From positions 868,001 through 932,000 of the forward strand of contig NZ_JAKRNM010000001.1 in assembly GCF_022346995.1 (NCBI RefSeq): 64,000 nt of DNA, in the 5' to 3' direction. The notes below the pieces were generated by a model. The model was not told where the DNA came from and searched no databases. It was given only the letters and a program-made list of their open reading frames with translations. Source of the stretch: Paenibacillus sp. ACRRY. GTDB taxonomy: Bacteria > Bacillota > Bacilli > Paenibacillales > Paenibacillaceae. The position numbers were made by a program, and so were the translations under genes. The stretch's first letter is position 1. Each line of letters starts with the position of its first letter. Below, one piece after another: positions 1-9,226 of this stretch.

Positions 1-58
1 ATGGAGCGCTAAAATGAGAATCAGTCCAGACTTTATTGGATCATCATCTATATCGAGG

Positions 59-109
59 ATGAAACTGTGCTTCATAGGAGCTGGTTCTGTGGCTGACGCA
101 TCAAGTTAA
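59..109 (+). pseudogene. Possible remnant of a Rossmann-fold oxidoreductase N-terminus
   Basis: A 16-codon reading frame starts at an ATG after AGG and contains FIGAGSVA, the nucleotide-binding glycine motif that opens Gfo/Idh-type dehydrogenases. It stops almost at once. This may be the broken 5' end of a lost gene or coincidence; there is too little to decide. Confidence 0.15.
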
Positions 110-117
110 AATTAAAA

Positions 118-149
118 GGCATGAGCCGGTACAATACCGAGCTCATGCC
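118..149 (-). terminator. Intrinsic terminator of the ECF sigma gene
   Basis: A nearly perfect 13-bp stem (GGCATGAGCCGGT paired with ACCG-A-GCTCATGCC, loop ACAAT) is followed on the minus strand by TTTTAATTTT. It lies 90 bp downstream of the sigma factor stop codon. Confidence 0.7.
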
Positions 150-239
150 CAACAAGTTGCATAAGAACATTTGTCTAACTTTAAGGGATCATTTCACGTG
201 ATCGGTTGCTTATTTCGTCAACGTGCAGAAGCCAGTTTT

Positions 240-716
240 TTATGAGATGACTTTCGACCGAATACGATTAACAGCATGAAATACTGAAGCTTTGATCATG
301 CTTTCACTGCGGTTAACCAGGTCTGAGGTTTCCTTAATGGAATATCCATGAAGAATGCGTAGTTCTAAGATTTTCCGATGTTCTTTGTTGACAACATGTG
401 AGACCAGATCCTCGACGCTTTCATCAATTTCAAGACTGAATGTGTCTAAGTGATATTGAGGTAAGTTCAAACGACTGTCGCGCTTTAGAGTACGGATTTT
501 CCTACGCAAGTTATCCATAGCAAGGTTACGAGCGATTCGTTTGAGATAGTACAGGATCCGTTCTTCAGGAATATCAATAGAAACGCGCATCAACTTAATG
601 AAGCAGTCCTGAGCCAGATCCTCTGCATCTTGAGCTTGCTTAATGAATTGAGCTAGATACCTTGTAATTTCTGATTTATAGTTAACATAAGCATCATGTA
701 TTTGTATGTCATTCAT
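240..716 (-). CDS. ECF-type RNA polymerase sigma factor
   Basis: The 158-residue protein has the two domains of an extracytoplasmic-function sigma factor. Region 2 lies around residues 28-75 (DAEDLAQDCFIKLMR, then RIARNLAMDNLRR). Region 4, a helix-turn-helix, lies around residues 112-155 (LRILHGYSIKET). It should direct RNA polymerase to a small promoter set. The start is supported by an AGGAGG-like site (CCAGGAGGC) 10 nt upstream. No anti-sigma gene is adjacent on its own strand, which is unusual. The neighbour is a divergently transcribed two-component system, and the shared intergenic region carries repeated GATACAA boxes. The signal and regulon cannot be read from sequence. Confidence 0.9.
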   Translation of the reverse strand: MNDIQIHDAYVNYKSEITRYLAQFIKQAQDAEDLAQDCFIKLMRVSIDIPEERILYYLKRIARNLAMDNLRRKIRTLKRDSRLNLPQYHLDTFSLEIDESVEDLVSHVVNKEHRKILELRILHGYSIKETSDLVNRSESMIKASVFHAVNRIRSKVIS

Positions 717-798
717 GTGGTACGAAGCCTCCTGGAAATACAGATTAGTTCAATGTCGGTTTTGGTTGTTTTCTGTATGATGTAAGTATACCGGGAGG

Positions 799-827
799 TT
801 GTATCCAAACCGTACGAATTTGTATCG
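799..827. promoter_or_regulatory. Directly repeated TTGTATC boxes between sigma and two-component genes
   Basis: TTGTATCC at 799-806 and TTGTATCG at 820-827 are spaced by 21 bp, two helical turns. The reverse-complement motif GGATACAA recurs at 4345-4352 before the ABC transporter operon. The boxes may bind the response regulator or form part of sigma-dependent promoters; function is inferred. Confidence 0.35.
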
Positions 828-927
828 GAGTTGTAACATTTACTGTTTCCCTCTGTTCAAAGATACTATTTGAGATAGAGAATATATGCAGATGAATTTT
901 AAAGAGCAAGGAGACTACGATGAGATC

Positions 928-1641
928 ATGAGATTAAGAGAGATTTTGATTGTTGAGGATGAGGAGTCCATTCGTGATATTTTATCCTATTCGTTACGCA
1001 AGGAAGGATTCCAGATGAAGGAAGCTGCTTCGGGAAAAGAGGCTCTGGAATTGCTACAAGACTCAAAGCCCGATCTAATCTTGTTAGATCTGATGTTACC
1101 CGACATGAGTGGTTTTGATGTGTGCAGACAACTATCTGTAAATTCCAAAATACCCGTTATTATGATTACGGCAAAGTCCGATATGTTGGACAAGGTCCTT
1201 GGTATGGAGCTCGGAGCGGATGATTATATTACAAAGCCTTTTGATATCCGGGAAGTGGTTGCGCGTATTCGAGCTATTTTCCGTAGGATTGATCTCATTA
1301 GTGATACGTTGGACAACCAGTCATACGAAGTTGTCCGACTCGGCAAGCACATTGAGATTCGTAAAGACGAACGTGAAGTGCGGAAGAACGGGGAACGGGC
1401 AGAACTTACGAATAAAGAATATGAATTACTATTATTTCTAGTGAATCATCACCGTAAAGTACACACGCGTTCTGAACTTCTAGACAAGGTATGGGGATTT
1501 GAATTTGCAGGAGATACCCGAACGGTGGACATACATGTACAAAGAATTCGCAAAAAGTTGGACAGTGAGGTTCAAGGGATTTCGATAATAGAAACAGTAT
1601 TTGGTGTGGGGTACAAGCTAAATATTCAGGTGCTTGCATGA
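928..1641 (+). CDS. OmpR/PhoB-family response regulator
   Basis: The 237-residue protein has an N-terminal receiver domain with acidic residues at 10-11, phospho-acceptor Asp54 in LLDLMLPD, and the Lys of ITKPFD near residue 104. A C-terminal winged helix (about 140-235) ends in RTVDIHVQRIRKKL. An earlier in-frame ATG at 886 exists, but family length and homology favour 928. The ribosome site AAGGAG at 908-913 is better placed for an out-of-frame ATG at 920, whose three-codon frame ends across the 928 start. This resembles a tiny coupling leader. The stop overlaps the downstream kinase start by ATGA. It probably controls the operon and perhaps the ABC transporter at 4451. Confidence 0.92.
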   Translation: MRLREILIVEDEESIRDILSYSLRKEGFQMKEAASGKEALELLQDSKPDLILLDLMLPDMSGFDVCRQLSVNSKIPVIMITAKSDMLDKVLGMELGADDYITKPFDIREVVARIRAIFRRIDLISDTLDNQSYEVVRLGKHIEIRKDEREVRKNGERAELTNKEYELLLFLVNHHRKVHTRSELLDKVWGFEFAGDTRTVDIHVQRIRKKLDSEVQGISIIETVFGVGYKLNIQVLA

Positions 1642-3104
1642 AGTGGACCATCCAGTTCAAATTGGTGGTTCTATTCTCGGTCATCGTATTCATTGGGTTT
1701 TCTGCTCTACTTATTTTATCCAATAAGGTAGCTCAGGATAATATGTACCGGGAAGTACATGAAGATATGGTGCAAGCAAAAAAAAATCTGGACATCGCGT
1801 TGAATCAGTATTTTCTTATCCAAAACAAGCGTATCAGCAGGGAATCACTAGAAACGCTGAATCATGAGCTAGCAGAACAGATTGGATCAGCTGCCGGTGG
1901 GAACATTACAGTTTACCGCCCGAATGCATCTCCATACGGATCGACAGAGAGCGGAAATAATGTCGTAAATCAATCGAATTTTCCTGATTTAAAGGAAGCC
2001 ATGCAGTCCAATATCGCTTATACAACCGCCGCTGATAAAGGTCAGATAACCGCTAGTCTATCTTTTCCACTCCAGATAGATCAACAATTAATAGGAATTG
2101 TACAAATGCAGAAGGATTACAGTGCACTGTACAAGCGTAATGTTCGCTTTCAGAACACAATTATGCTGTTCGCAGCCGTTATCTTCGTATTTGTATTTAT
2201 CGCATCCATTTTTATTTCTAGGAAAATCACACACCCTATTCGTGTACTTACAAAACGTTCTGCTGAAGTCGCTCAAGGGAGCCTGAACGCTGATATTCAA
2301 ATTTCAACAAAAGATGAGATTGGTGAACTGGCTATAAGCTTTACAGTCATGATTGATCGAATACGTGAACAGATTGATGTAATTGAGCGGGAACGAGACG
2401 AAGTGGAGCAAGTTCAAGCACGGAGCAAAGTTTTTTTCGATAATGTGACACATGAATTGAAAACCCCGCTGACAACTATTCTGGGCTATGCCCAGATTTT
2501 GAGGGATAATGGTTTTACAGACGAGAAATTTTTCGACAAAGGAATAAATTATATTATTAAAGAAAGCCAGCGCCTTAATATGATGGTAGCCGATATTCTA
2601 GAAGTCTCTGTATCATCTGCGAGCATCCCTGCATATCGGTTTGAACGGGTACATGTATCCGAAATCATTCGTGAAGCTTGTGAGGATATGTCCATCAAAG
2701 CAGGAAAGTACAATATGGGCATCCACTATGAATTGGAGGAACATCTATATCTTCGGGGAGATCGGAATAAGCTGAAAGAGGTATTTCTTAACATCCTGGA
2801 TAACTCAGTAAAATACAGTGCGGTAAATTCAATTATCGAAGTGCAGTCCTTCCGAGTAGACAATTTAATAAAAATTGTAATTCGAGATCAGGGGGAAGGT
2901 ATCGATGCTGAAGCGCTCCAGCATGTATTTGAACCTTTTTACCAGGATAAAGGAACAAAAAGGGCTGAGAAAGGGAGCGCCGGCCTAGGATTGTCTATTG
3001 TTAAGAACACGGTTGAACGTCATGGAGGGACAGTGGAAATGCAAAGTAATACACATGAAGGCACCAAAGTAAATATCTGTCTTCCAGGAGAAATAGACAC
3101 ATGA
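1638..3104 (+). CDS. Membrane sensor histidine kinase
   Basis: This 488-residue kinase pairs with the preceding response regulator. TM1 spans about residues 7-27, an extracytoplasmic sensor about 28-175, TM2 about 178-198, and a HAMP linker follows. The HisKA phospho-acceptor His sits in NVTHELKTPL near residue 275. The HATPase domain shows N-box NILDNSVKYS, DQGEGID and GLGLSIV. Its start overlaps the regulator stop by 4 nt, and its stop overlaps the next gene by 4 nt, so three genes are translationally coupled. The roughly 150-residue outer loop suggests an extracellular ligand; its identity is unknown. Confidence 0.93.
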   Translation: MKWTIQFKLVVLFSVIVFIGFSALLILSNKVAQDNMYREVHEDMVQAKKNLDIALNQYFLIQNKRISRESLETLNHELAEQIGSAAGGNITVYRPNASPYGSTESGNNVVNQSNFPDLKEAMQSNIAYTTAADKGQITASLSFPLQIDQQLIGIVQMQKDYSALYKRNVRFQNTIMLFAAVIFVFVFIASIFISRKITHPIRVLTKRSAEVAQGSLNADIQISTKDEIGELAISFTVMIDRIREQIDVIERERDEVEQVQARSKVFFDNVTHELKTPLTTILGYAQILRDNGFTDEKFFDKGINYIIKESQRLNMMVADILEVSVSSASIPAYRFERVHVSEIIREACEDMSIKAGKYNMGIHYELEEHLYLRGDRNKLKEVFLNILDNSVKYSAVNSIIEVQSFRVDNLIKIVIRDQGEGIDAEALQHVFEPFYQDKGTKRAEKGSAGLGLSIVKNTVERHGGTVEMQSNTHEGTKVNICLPGEIDT

Positions 3105-4258
3105 AATATTTCCAATTCTGGCGAAAATATCGGGATTGGTTAATCCTATTAGGGATCATGATTGTATTTGTTGGAGGAATATTCGGTATTGGCAGCATAT
3201 TCAGCATAGGAAATCTCAAGCCTCGGACGGTGGTTTTACCAAGTGAGCAGTTTGAAAGTCGTTTGGCCCCACCGCCCAGCAGTACTATTCATACTGAATC
3301 GGCTACCAAAATTCCGAACGACTTCGCAATTTATGACTTTGAAGTGGTAAACCGGAATACGATTATTATGAATCAACCAGATTCGTCTTATACGGGAATT
3401 CAACTGTCGGTAATGCAACTGGATGATAACAAAGTCAAGAAAATTGCAGGTAGTACAGATTACGGGGTCGTGATAAGCCCAGACCACAAGAAAATGATTT
3501 ATTCTCAGCACCGAGCAGGTCATACGCAAAGTTCAACATATGAGTATGATATTCAAACTGGAGGTCGTCGCAAACTATTAAACGACAACTCGTATTACAA
3601 AGTTTTTGCAGGGAATGACTCTTACATCGGTCAAGATGAACTTTTGGCGAAGCAAGTGAATCTAACTACCAATGAGAGTCGAGTGATCTATACTCATGAT
3701 GAATTGATGGGAATATTAACGGGAGCGACCCAGAGTTTGAGTGACAATCTTATTTTTATGGATGACTTGGAAATTAGCGAAGATCTTAAATCGGTTTACC
3801 TGCTGGTACTACTAAAAGACAAGTACACTATATATCGAGTTTCACTAGAGGGCGACCTTGAAGTGAAGAAATATGCGGCATTGGATGAAATCCAACAATT
3901 TAAGTTACTGAAAAATGGCGATATGCTCATTCTGGGAACGATGAATAACGTGCAAGGCTTATTTCGATATCACCCTGTAAACGATTCATATGACGTAATA
4001 GTGGAAGGATCTATTTGGAGTTTCGATCTGAATGCAGACGAATCTCGCATAGCGTACTTCCTTATGAAAGATAGCCAGAATCAGAATAATGAAATGCATA
4101 TTGCCTATCTGAACGATGACAAACTGTCATCTGATACTGTTATTTATCGTAATATCGATAATTTTATCAAACTGAAATGGAATGAAGATGAATTGTTCTT
4201 TGTAGGAGGCTCATTAACTAAGAGTGAGCTGTATCGCTTTACTTTCAGAGTTTGGTAA
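3101..4258 (+). CDS. Membrane-anchored extracytoplasmic protein, unknown function
   Basis: The 385-residue protein has one N-terminal transmembrane segment (about 13-35) followed by a large domain outside the membrane. The outer part is rich in beta-strand-like repeats with alternating aspartates (for example ISPDHKKMIYS and NADESRIAYFL), reminiscent of TolB or propeller blades. I recognise no named family. Its start overlaps the kinase stop by ATGA, and a terminator follows directly. It is therefore probably an accessory sensor or modulator of the two-component system. Beta-propeller folding is inference from sequence texture only. Confidence 0.75.
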   Translation: MKYFQFWRKYRDWLILLGIMIVFVGGIFGIGSIFSIGNLKPRTVVLPSEQFESRLAPPPSSTIHTESATKIPNDFAIYDFEVVNRNTIIMNQPDSSYTGIQLSVMQLDDNKVKKIAGSTDYGVVISPDHKKMIYSQHRAGHTQSSTYEYDIQTGGRRKLLNDNSYYKVFAGNDSYIGQDELLAKQVNLTTNESRVIYTHDELMGILTGATQSLSDNLIFMDDLEISEDLKSVYLLVLLKDKYTIYRVSLEGDLEVKKYAALDEIQQFKLLKNGDMLILGTMNNVQGLFRYHPVNDSYDVIVEGSIWSFDLNADESRIAYFLMKDSQNQNNEMHIAYLNDDKLSSDTVIYRNIDNFIKLKWNEDELFFVGGSLTKSELYRFTFRVW

Positions 4259-4273
4259 GATGGTAATGTCCAG

Positions 4274-4331
4274 ACTTCAATCCGTAATAAAAAGGCTAGT
4301 GAAAGCTAGTATAACGGATTGAAGTTTTTTG
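4274..4331 (+). terminator. Intrinsic terminator after the two-component operon
   Basis: ACTTCAATCCGT and ACGGATTGAAGT form a 12-bp perfect stem around a 28-nt partly self-complementary insert. The stem runs into TTTTTTGT. It lies 15 bp after the preceding stop codon. Confidence 0.85.
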
Positions 4332-4450
4332 TATTTTACAAGTTGGATACAATCTCGGGCGACTTAGAAACATCTTGGCTCTACAATGAAAATAGTGTAA
4401 TTGCATGAATCTATACATATTAAGTAACACGGAAAGGAAGGCATGAAAGA

Positions 4451-5155
4451 ATGCTTCGAGTTGAACAGTTATCTCACTCTTTCCGCAATGCCCAGGGAAG
4501 TGTGCCTGTGCTTCAGGATATCAATTTGACGATTAGCGAAGGTAAGATGGTAGCTCTGCTAGGTAGTTCAGGTTCAGGGAAGTCGACTTTATTGAATCTG
4601 ATGGCTGGCCTGATGAAACCAGATCAAGGTAAGATTTTTATCGCTGGACAGGATATTGTACGCTTCAGCGAAAATCGTCTTGCTGAGTTTAGGCGCAGAC
4701 ATATCGGCTTTATATTTCAATCCTATGAGTTGATGTCCAATCTTACGATACGAGAAAATGTAGAGCTCCCACTAGTATTTATGGGTGAAAGGCCTTCCAA
4801 GCGTAAGGCGAAAGCATTGAGATTGTTGGAGCAGGTTGGATTGGTAGAGAAAGTGAATTTATTCCCATCCCAGTTATCGGGTGGTCAACAGCAACGTGTT
4901 AGTATCGCACGCTCACTCATTACAGAACCTTCGGTTATTTTCGCGGATGAACCAACGGGGAATCTGGATACCGAAACCGAGGAAGAAATAATTGCAATCT
5001 TGCAGAGTCTGAATCGGGATATGAATACCACTTTTGTGATTGTGACACATGAAGCGGAGGTTGCTGAACAGATGCAGAGTGTGCTTACTCTGCATCGTGG
5101 TTTACTGGTTGAAGAAGCTGTAAAGGAGTTTGAGAAAAAAGGAGAGGAATTGTGA
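4451..5155 (+). CDS. ABC transporter ATP-binding protein, MacB/LolD type
   Basis: The 234-residue ATPase has Walker A GSSGSGKST (about 36-44), Q-loop FQSYE, signature LSGGQQQR (about 140), Walker B VIFADEPTG (about 162) and the switch His in THEAE. This is the LolD/MacB class that powers FtsX-like permeases. AAGGAAGG at 4434-4441 supports the ATG at 4451. Its stop overlaps the permease GTG start. With the permease and the HlyD-like adaptor it forms a tripartite MacAB-like system, used in Gram-positives for export of peptides or toxic compounds or for envelope signalling. Confidence 0.95.
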   Translation: MLRVEQLSHSFRNAQGSVPVLQDINLTISEGKMVALLGSSGSGKSTLLNLMAGLMKPDQGKIFIAGQDIVRFSENRLAEFRRRHIGFIFQSYELMSNLTIRENVELPLVFMGERPSKRKAKALRLLEQVGLVEKVNLFPSQLSGGQQQRVSIARSLITEPSVIFADEPTGNLDTETEEEIIAILQSLNRDMNTTFVIVTHEAEVAEQMQSVLTLHRGLLVEEAVKEFEKKGEEL

Positions 5156-6513
5156 GATTACTGGATGTAATACGTATGGCATGGGGGCAGATCATTCGTA
5201 GAAAAATGGTCACGCTGCTTTGTATGATTGGTCTGTCCATCGGCTCGGCTGCGATGGTCATTGCACTTAGCGTAGGGCAGTCTGTACAAACATATAGTGA
5301 AAAAACGTTAAATGACAACTATAAGATGGATGAGATAACGATTTCTCCAAATGAAGGTATTCGTACTGGAAAGGGGAAGGGGGAACCCTCTTCGTTTGAA
5401 CGGGGAGCCCTTACTATAGAAAAGATTCAGATTATCCAAAGAATTCCACATGTCATTGCCGTATCGCCAATGCTGACGCTGGATTCACTAGAAATGGTCC
5501 TTCCGGATGGTCGCAGCAGCTATGTTGAAGTTACGGGAACTGATTTAAAAACCCTAGAAGGATTTGGATACAAATATGCTCAAGGACGTGGAGGGGAAGA
5601 TGGTCGCGTTGCGGTGGCAAGTTACGGGGCTACATTTGGACTTATAGATCCTAAATTGACTCAGAAATTAGTGGACCAGTTAGTTGCAGACCCTTATAAC
5701 GATGAACTTATGCAGCAGTATATGGACATGTCCTCCAAGCAAGAACAATTGGTCCAGCAGAGAGTCCAGTTTAAAAATGATAATTATACTGAGCCAGGTA
5801 AAACGAAACTGAGTGGCTCTGTAACGGTAACTGGAGAATTGACGAAGCCTATCAATATGGATGAAATGAATGCTCAAAGTGAAAAAAAAGTATATCTGCC
5901 GTTGGATACGGCCCGAGCTTTACAGGATGAGCTCGGCTTACAACGTGAAGGCAGTTCTGTTCAACAACTAAATTCAGCTCTCGTTAAAGTCGAGGACAAA
6001 CGCTATGTAGCCCAGGTAGAAGAACAAATCAAAAAGCTGACATTAAATACTCAGAGTAATCTATTTCAGGAGGAAGCAATGGCAGCTCAGCTATCCATGT
6101 ATCAAAAAGCTGCTATAGGCATTGGTGGTTTTATTATGCTGCTGGCATCGTTGTCCATTATCGTAGCGATGATTATGTCCACGCATCAACGACGTAGACA
6201 GATTGGTGTGATGAAGGTGCTCGGTGCGAATCTGTGGCAAATTCGAATAATGTTTATTACCGAAGCCGGAATGTTAGGTTTGATAGGCGGGTTAGCCGGT
6301 TTGGGGATTGCATTCGGTGCCTTGGATGGCGTCAATAGTTTACTGGCGAGCCAAATGACAACTCAGTTAGATGGACCAATGACTGTTGTTATTCAACAAT
6401 CGGCTCTACCGCTAGGCATTGTTTTTGCTGTTTTGGTTGGAGTTCTTTCGGGCATTTATCCAGCAATTAGTGCTTCTCGAACGAATGCACTGAGCGTGAT
6501 TAAGTCAATGTAA
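5152..6513 (+). CDS. ABC transporter permease, FtsX/MacB family
   Basis: The 453-residue permease has the MacB layout: TM1 near residues 20-42, an extracytoplasmic MacB_PCD domain (about 45-310), then three C-terminal transmembrane helices (about 318-345, 368-395, 415-440). The cytoplasmic motif RRRQIGVMKVLGA between TM2 and TM3 is the usual coupling region. It starts with GTG overlapping the ATPase stop (GTGA), so the two are coupled. Proteins of this class transmit ATP hydrolysis mechanically rather than forming a classical channel. Substrate unknown. Confidence 0.92.
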   Translation: MRLLDVIRMAWGQIIRRKMVTLLCMIGLSIGSAAMVIALSVGQSVQTYSEKTLNDNYKMDEITISPNEGIRTGKGKGEPSSFERGALTIEKIQIIQRIPHVIAVSPMLTLDSLEMVLPDGRSSYVEVTGTDLKTLEGFGYKYAQGRGGEDGRVAVASYGATFGLIDPKLTQKLVDQLVADPYNDELMQQYMDMSSKQEQLVQQRVQFKNDNYTEPGKTKLSGSVTVTGELTKPINMDEMNAQSEKKVYLPLDTARALQDELGLQREGSSVQQLNSALVKVEDKRYVAQVEEQIKKLTLNTQSNLFQEEAMAAQLSMYQKAAIGIGGFIMLLASLSIIVAMIMSTHQRRRQIGVMKVLGANLWQIRIMFITEAGMLGLIGGLAGLGIAFGALDGVNSLLASQMTTQLDGPMTVVIQQSALPLGIVFAVLVGVLSGIYPAISASRTNALSVIKSM

Positions 6514-6574
6514 TTAAAACGTGTACAACGAGCGGGCAGACCCGAATTAATACACGGGGAAGGAAAATGGGAAC

Positions 6575-7651
6575 ATGAGAAAATGGATTACAATAATCAT
6601 TATGGTTGTTATCCTGGCAGGATTGGGCTACTGGCTCTATGAAACGTACAAACCAAAACCAGAGGCGCCTGTCGAGATTCCACCGCCGATTACTTTTGAT
6701 GTCACACAGGAAACAATAAAACAAACGATTCAAGTTAAAGGTAAATCGGTATACACCGAAGAGACAGATGTTTTCGCTCCGTTTGCTTCCAATATCAAGA
6801 AATGGCATGTGAAAAATGGAGATCAGGTGAGTAAAGGAGATGTACTCTTTACACTTGATACTTCGGTTTTACAGACGGAAATAGAGCAGCTGATGAGTGA
6901 ACTGGAGAAAGCTAAATTGGATGCAGAAATTAATCAGATTAGCATAAATCAAGCGGAGATGAGCGAGTCTCTTGGAGTAACGGAGGAAGAACGTAAAAAA
7001 CTCTTTGTTGAACGTGAAGGTAAACGACTGACCAATGAATTAAACGAAAAGGCATTGTCACTTAAGGAACAGGAAATCCAAAAGAAACAGGAAATGATAA
7101 CCAAATCGGTTGCATATGCTGCTGCTTCGGGTATTTTCCAAATGAATGAAGAAGATCTTAAAACACGTGCAGTCACGGATGGTCAACGTATTGGTTACAT
7201 TACAAATACTAGCAAATTGAAATTCATGACAATTGTTGGTGAGGAAGAAATGTTGAGGCTCAAAGTGGGAATGCCGGTGCAAGTACGAATGTCAGCCCAA
7301 AAGGAACTCAAATTTGTTGGTAAGGTAAGTAAGGTCTCCAAATTTGCTCGTAAAAACTCTGAAATGGATCTTAAACAAGCTTCCCAATTTGATGTAGTCA
7401 TTGATCTTAAGCCGGATTCCAGAATGTTTGGTGGTGTGAGCCTGGAGGGGGATATTGAGATAATGCGCAAAGACAAAGCAACGGTTTTGTCTAGTCTGGC
7501 CATCATGCGTGATCAGACCACACCTTATGTTCTGCTAGACAAAGGAAATGGCTTGACAGAGCAACTACCAATTCAAACTGGATTGGAATCCGGTGACAAA
7601 ACTGAAGTACTCGGTGGACTAAAACCAGGGGATGTTGTAGTTCTACCCTGA
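6575..7651 (+). CDS. HlyD/MacA-like membrane fusion adaptor protein
   Basis: The 358-residue protein has an N-terminal membrane anchor (about 5-23) and a proline-rich linker. A lipoyl-like half follows (HVKNGDQVSKGDVLFTLD), then an alpha-helical coiled hairpin rich in E, K and Q (about 95-175), then beta-barrel and membrane-proximal domains ending in GLKPGDVVVLP. This is the adaptor of a MacAB-like exporter. AGGAAAATGGGAAC supplies a ribosome site before the ATG. It is the last gene of the operon and is followed by a terminator. Confidence 0.88.
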   Translation: MRKWITIIIMVVILAGLGYWLYETYKPKPEAPVEIPPPITFDVTQETIKQTIQVKGKSVYTEETDVFAPFASNIKKWHVKNGDQVSKGDVLFTLDTSVLQTEIEQLMSELEKAKLDAEINQISINQAEMSESLGVTEEERKKLFVEREGKRLTNELNEKALSLKEQEIQKKQEMITKSVAYAAASGIFQMNEEDLKTRAVTDGQRIGYITNTSKLKFMTIVGEEEMLRLKVGMPVQVRMSAQKELKFVGKVSKVSKFARKNSEMDLKQASQFDVVIDLKPDSRMFGGVSLEGDIEIMRKDKATVLSSLAIMRDQTTPYVLLDKGNGLTEQLPIQTGLESGDKTEVLGGLKPGDVVVLP

Positions 7652-7724
7652 TAGTTTATTCTTCAACAAGATAAAGACGGTGATCAGAAAGTGAAGCAAT
7701 CGTCATGTAAGTCTACAAAATGAA

Positions 7725-7756
7725 AAAGCCCACTCCAGCGATGGAGGGGCTTTGTT
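7725..7756 (+). terminator. Intrinsic terminator after the MacAB-like operon
   Basis: AAAGCCCACTCC and GGAGGGGCTTT form a GC-rich stem with one bulge and loop AGCGAT, followed by TTTG. It lies about 75 bp past the adaptor stop codon. Confidence 0.75.
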
Positions 7757-8131
7757 CAGTTAAAAAAAGTCAAGATAATCTATAACTATGGAAGAATGAG
7801 TATATGTTTTAATGTCATATTGTTTACTCATTTTAGTATTAGTAGGATGTGCTGTATAAGGGTGTTAGATTCTTGAAATTTAAAAAATGAAGACGATTAA
7901 CTTTGTTACCAAAGGAGATAGCACTCTCAAAATATTAGAGATGTTACTAAATTCGCATAACTCAGCTGATTTCATTTAAACTACAATTTTTCTTCAATGA
8001 ACTCGTATAAGAATGGGGCACTTAAATAAAAAAGGAATAAAATGGTTAGATATTTATTCATTTCGCACACATCTTAAGAATTTATATTACTTAAATTTGA
8101 ATGGAGACGCATTACTTTATTGATATTGTTT
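7757..8131. other. AT-rich intergenic region between convergent operons
   Basis: About 375 bp lie between the adaptor operon terminator and the 3' end of the minus-strand kinase. I see no open frame with a credible ribosome site, no RNA gene and no clear repeat. Confidence 0.5.
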
Positions 8132-9226
8132 TTAATTAAGTATCGGTAAGGTCATTCTGAACAGAAACACACCATTGGTATGGTGAAGAGTTAAACTACC
8201 TTGATGTAGCTCGGCGATATTTCTTGCAATTGAAAGTCCTAGACCTGATCCAGCCTGTATGCCTTCACTAGTTCTAGAATAATCAACTTTATAGAACCGA
8301 TCAAAGAGCTTGCTGACTTGCTCTTCTGCAAGAGGAGCGCCTTCATTTTCAATCTCGATGGAAGTATTCGAACCATTATTTTCCAACCGAACGTAGACTA
8401 TCCCAGGTTTGACTGAGTATTTAATAGCGTTCATCATAAGGTTGTCAATTGCTCTGGCAATCTTATCGCTATCTACATAAACGCTAATGGGGTGGGGATG
8501 AATTTCTTTGACAATACGGACACCATTCTCTTGCGCAAGGGGTTCAAATTCGAATACCATTTGCTCCAGAAGCTGATCTAAGGCAATGTTTTTTCGCTTT
8601 AACTGGGTATCGTCAACAGAAGTGATTCGGGTATATTCGAATAAATCATCGAGCAACTTCCTCAAATGGATGGCTTTATTGTACGTATTTTGAATAAAGC
8701 GAGTGTACTCATCTTGATCACGATAAGATTCAGTTTTAAGAAGCTGGATGTAACCAATAATGCTTGTGAGGGGAGTCCGTAAATCATGTGATAGACCTGT
8801 AATCATTTCCATTTTAGATTGTTCAATTTTACGTTCCTTCGCAATTTGTCGTTCTAACTGTTCTGCCATTCTGTTAATATTTTTCGCGACCTTTCCAAGT
8901 TCGTCCTGTCGATCAAGTGTTACGCGATAATCAAGGTCCCCTTTTGCAATTATTTCAAGACCATGCTCAAGTTTCACTAGATCCTTTACGATCCTGCGGG
9001 TCAATATTAAGAAGATAATGATAAAGTTCACGATAAACAGAGGCGTGTTAATGTAAGGGAATAAATGAAGGTACCAATCTGTATCCATGGATTTTCCTAT
9101 TTTAATTGAGACTGAGATAAATACATTGTTGATGTTTATTGAAATAAACAGAGTTATGATAATCCTAATCAGAATATTAACTTGAATGCTCTTTTCGCGC
9201 ACAAGCTTGCGAACGTGCTTAATCAA
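8132..9226 (-). CDS. Sensor histidine kinase, VanS-like, of the lipid cluster
   Basis: The kinase has two transmembrane segments near the N-terminus separated by a short loop of about 25-30 residues, then HAMP, HisKA (GLSHDLRTPLTSIIGY), and HATPase motifs (NLMMNAIKYS, GSGLGLSIARN). A short outer loop is typical of VanS-like kinases that sense the envelope or membrane. The open frame extends upstream into the regulator gene, but no ATG is plausible. I chose TTG at 9226, which overlaps the regulator stop; GTG at 9202 is the alternative. It is co-transcribed with the regulator and a methyltransferase and is likely the sensor for the surrounding lipid genes. Confidence 0.88.
   Translation of the reverse strand: MIKHVRKLVREKSIQVNILIRIIITLFISININNVFISVSIKIGKSMDTDWYLHLFPYINTPLFIVNFIIIFLILTRRIVKDLVKLEHGLEIIAKGDLDYRVTLDRQDELGKVAKNINRMAEQLERQIAKERKIEQSKMEMITGLSHDLRTPLTSIIGYIQLLKTESYRDQDEYTRFIQNTYNKAIHLRKLLDDLFEYTRITSVDDTQLKRKNIALDQLLEQMVFEFEPLAQENGVRIVKEIHPHPISVYVDSDKIARAIDNLMMNAIKYSVKPGIVYVRLENNGSNTSIEIENEGAPLAEEQVSKLFDRFYKVDYSRTSEGIQAGSGLGLSIARNIAELHQGSLTLHHTNGVFLFRMTLPILN

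Noticed and set aside
59..109. A real short gene with a Rossmann motif
   Set aside because: Only 16 codons; reported only as a possible remnant with low confidence.
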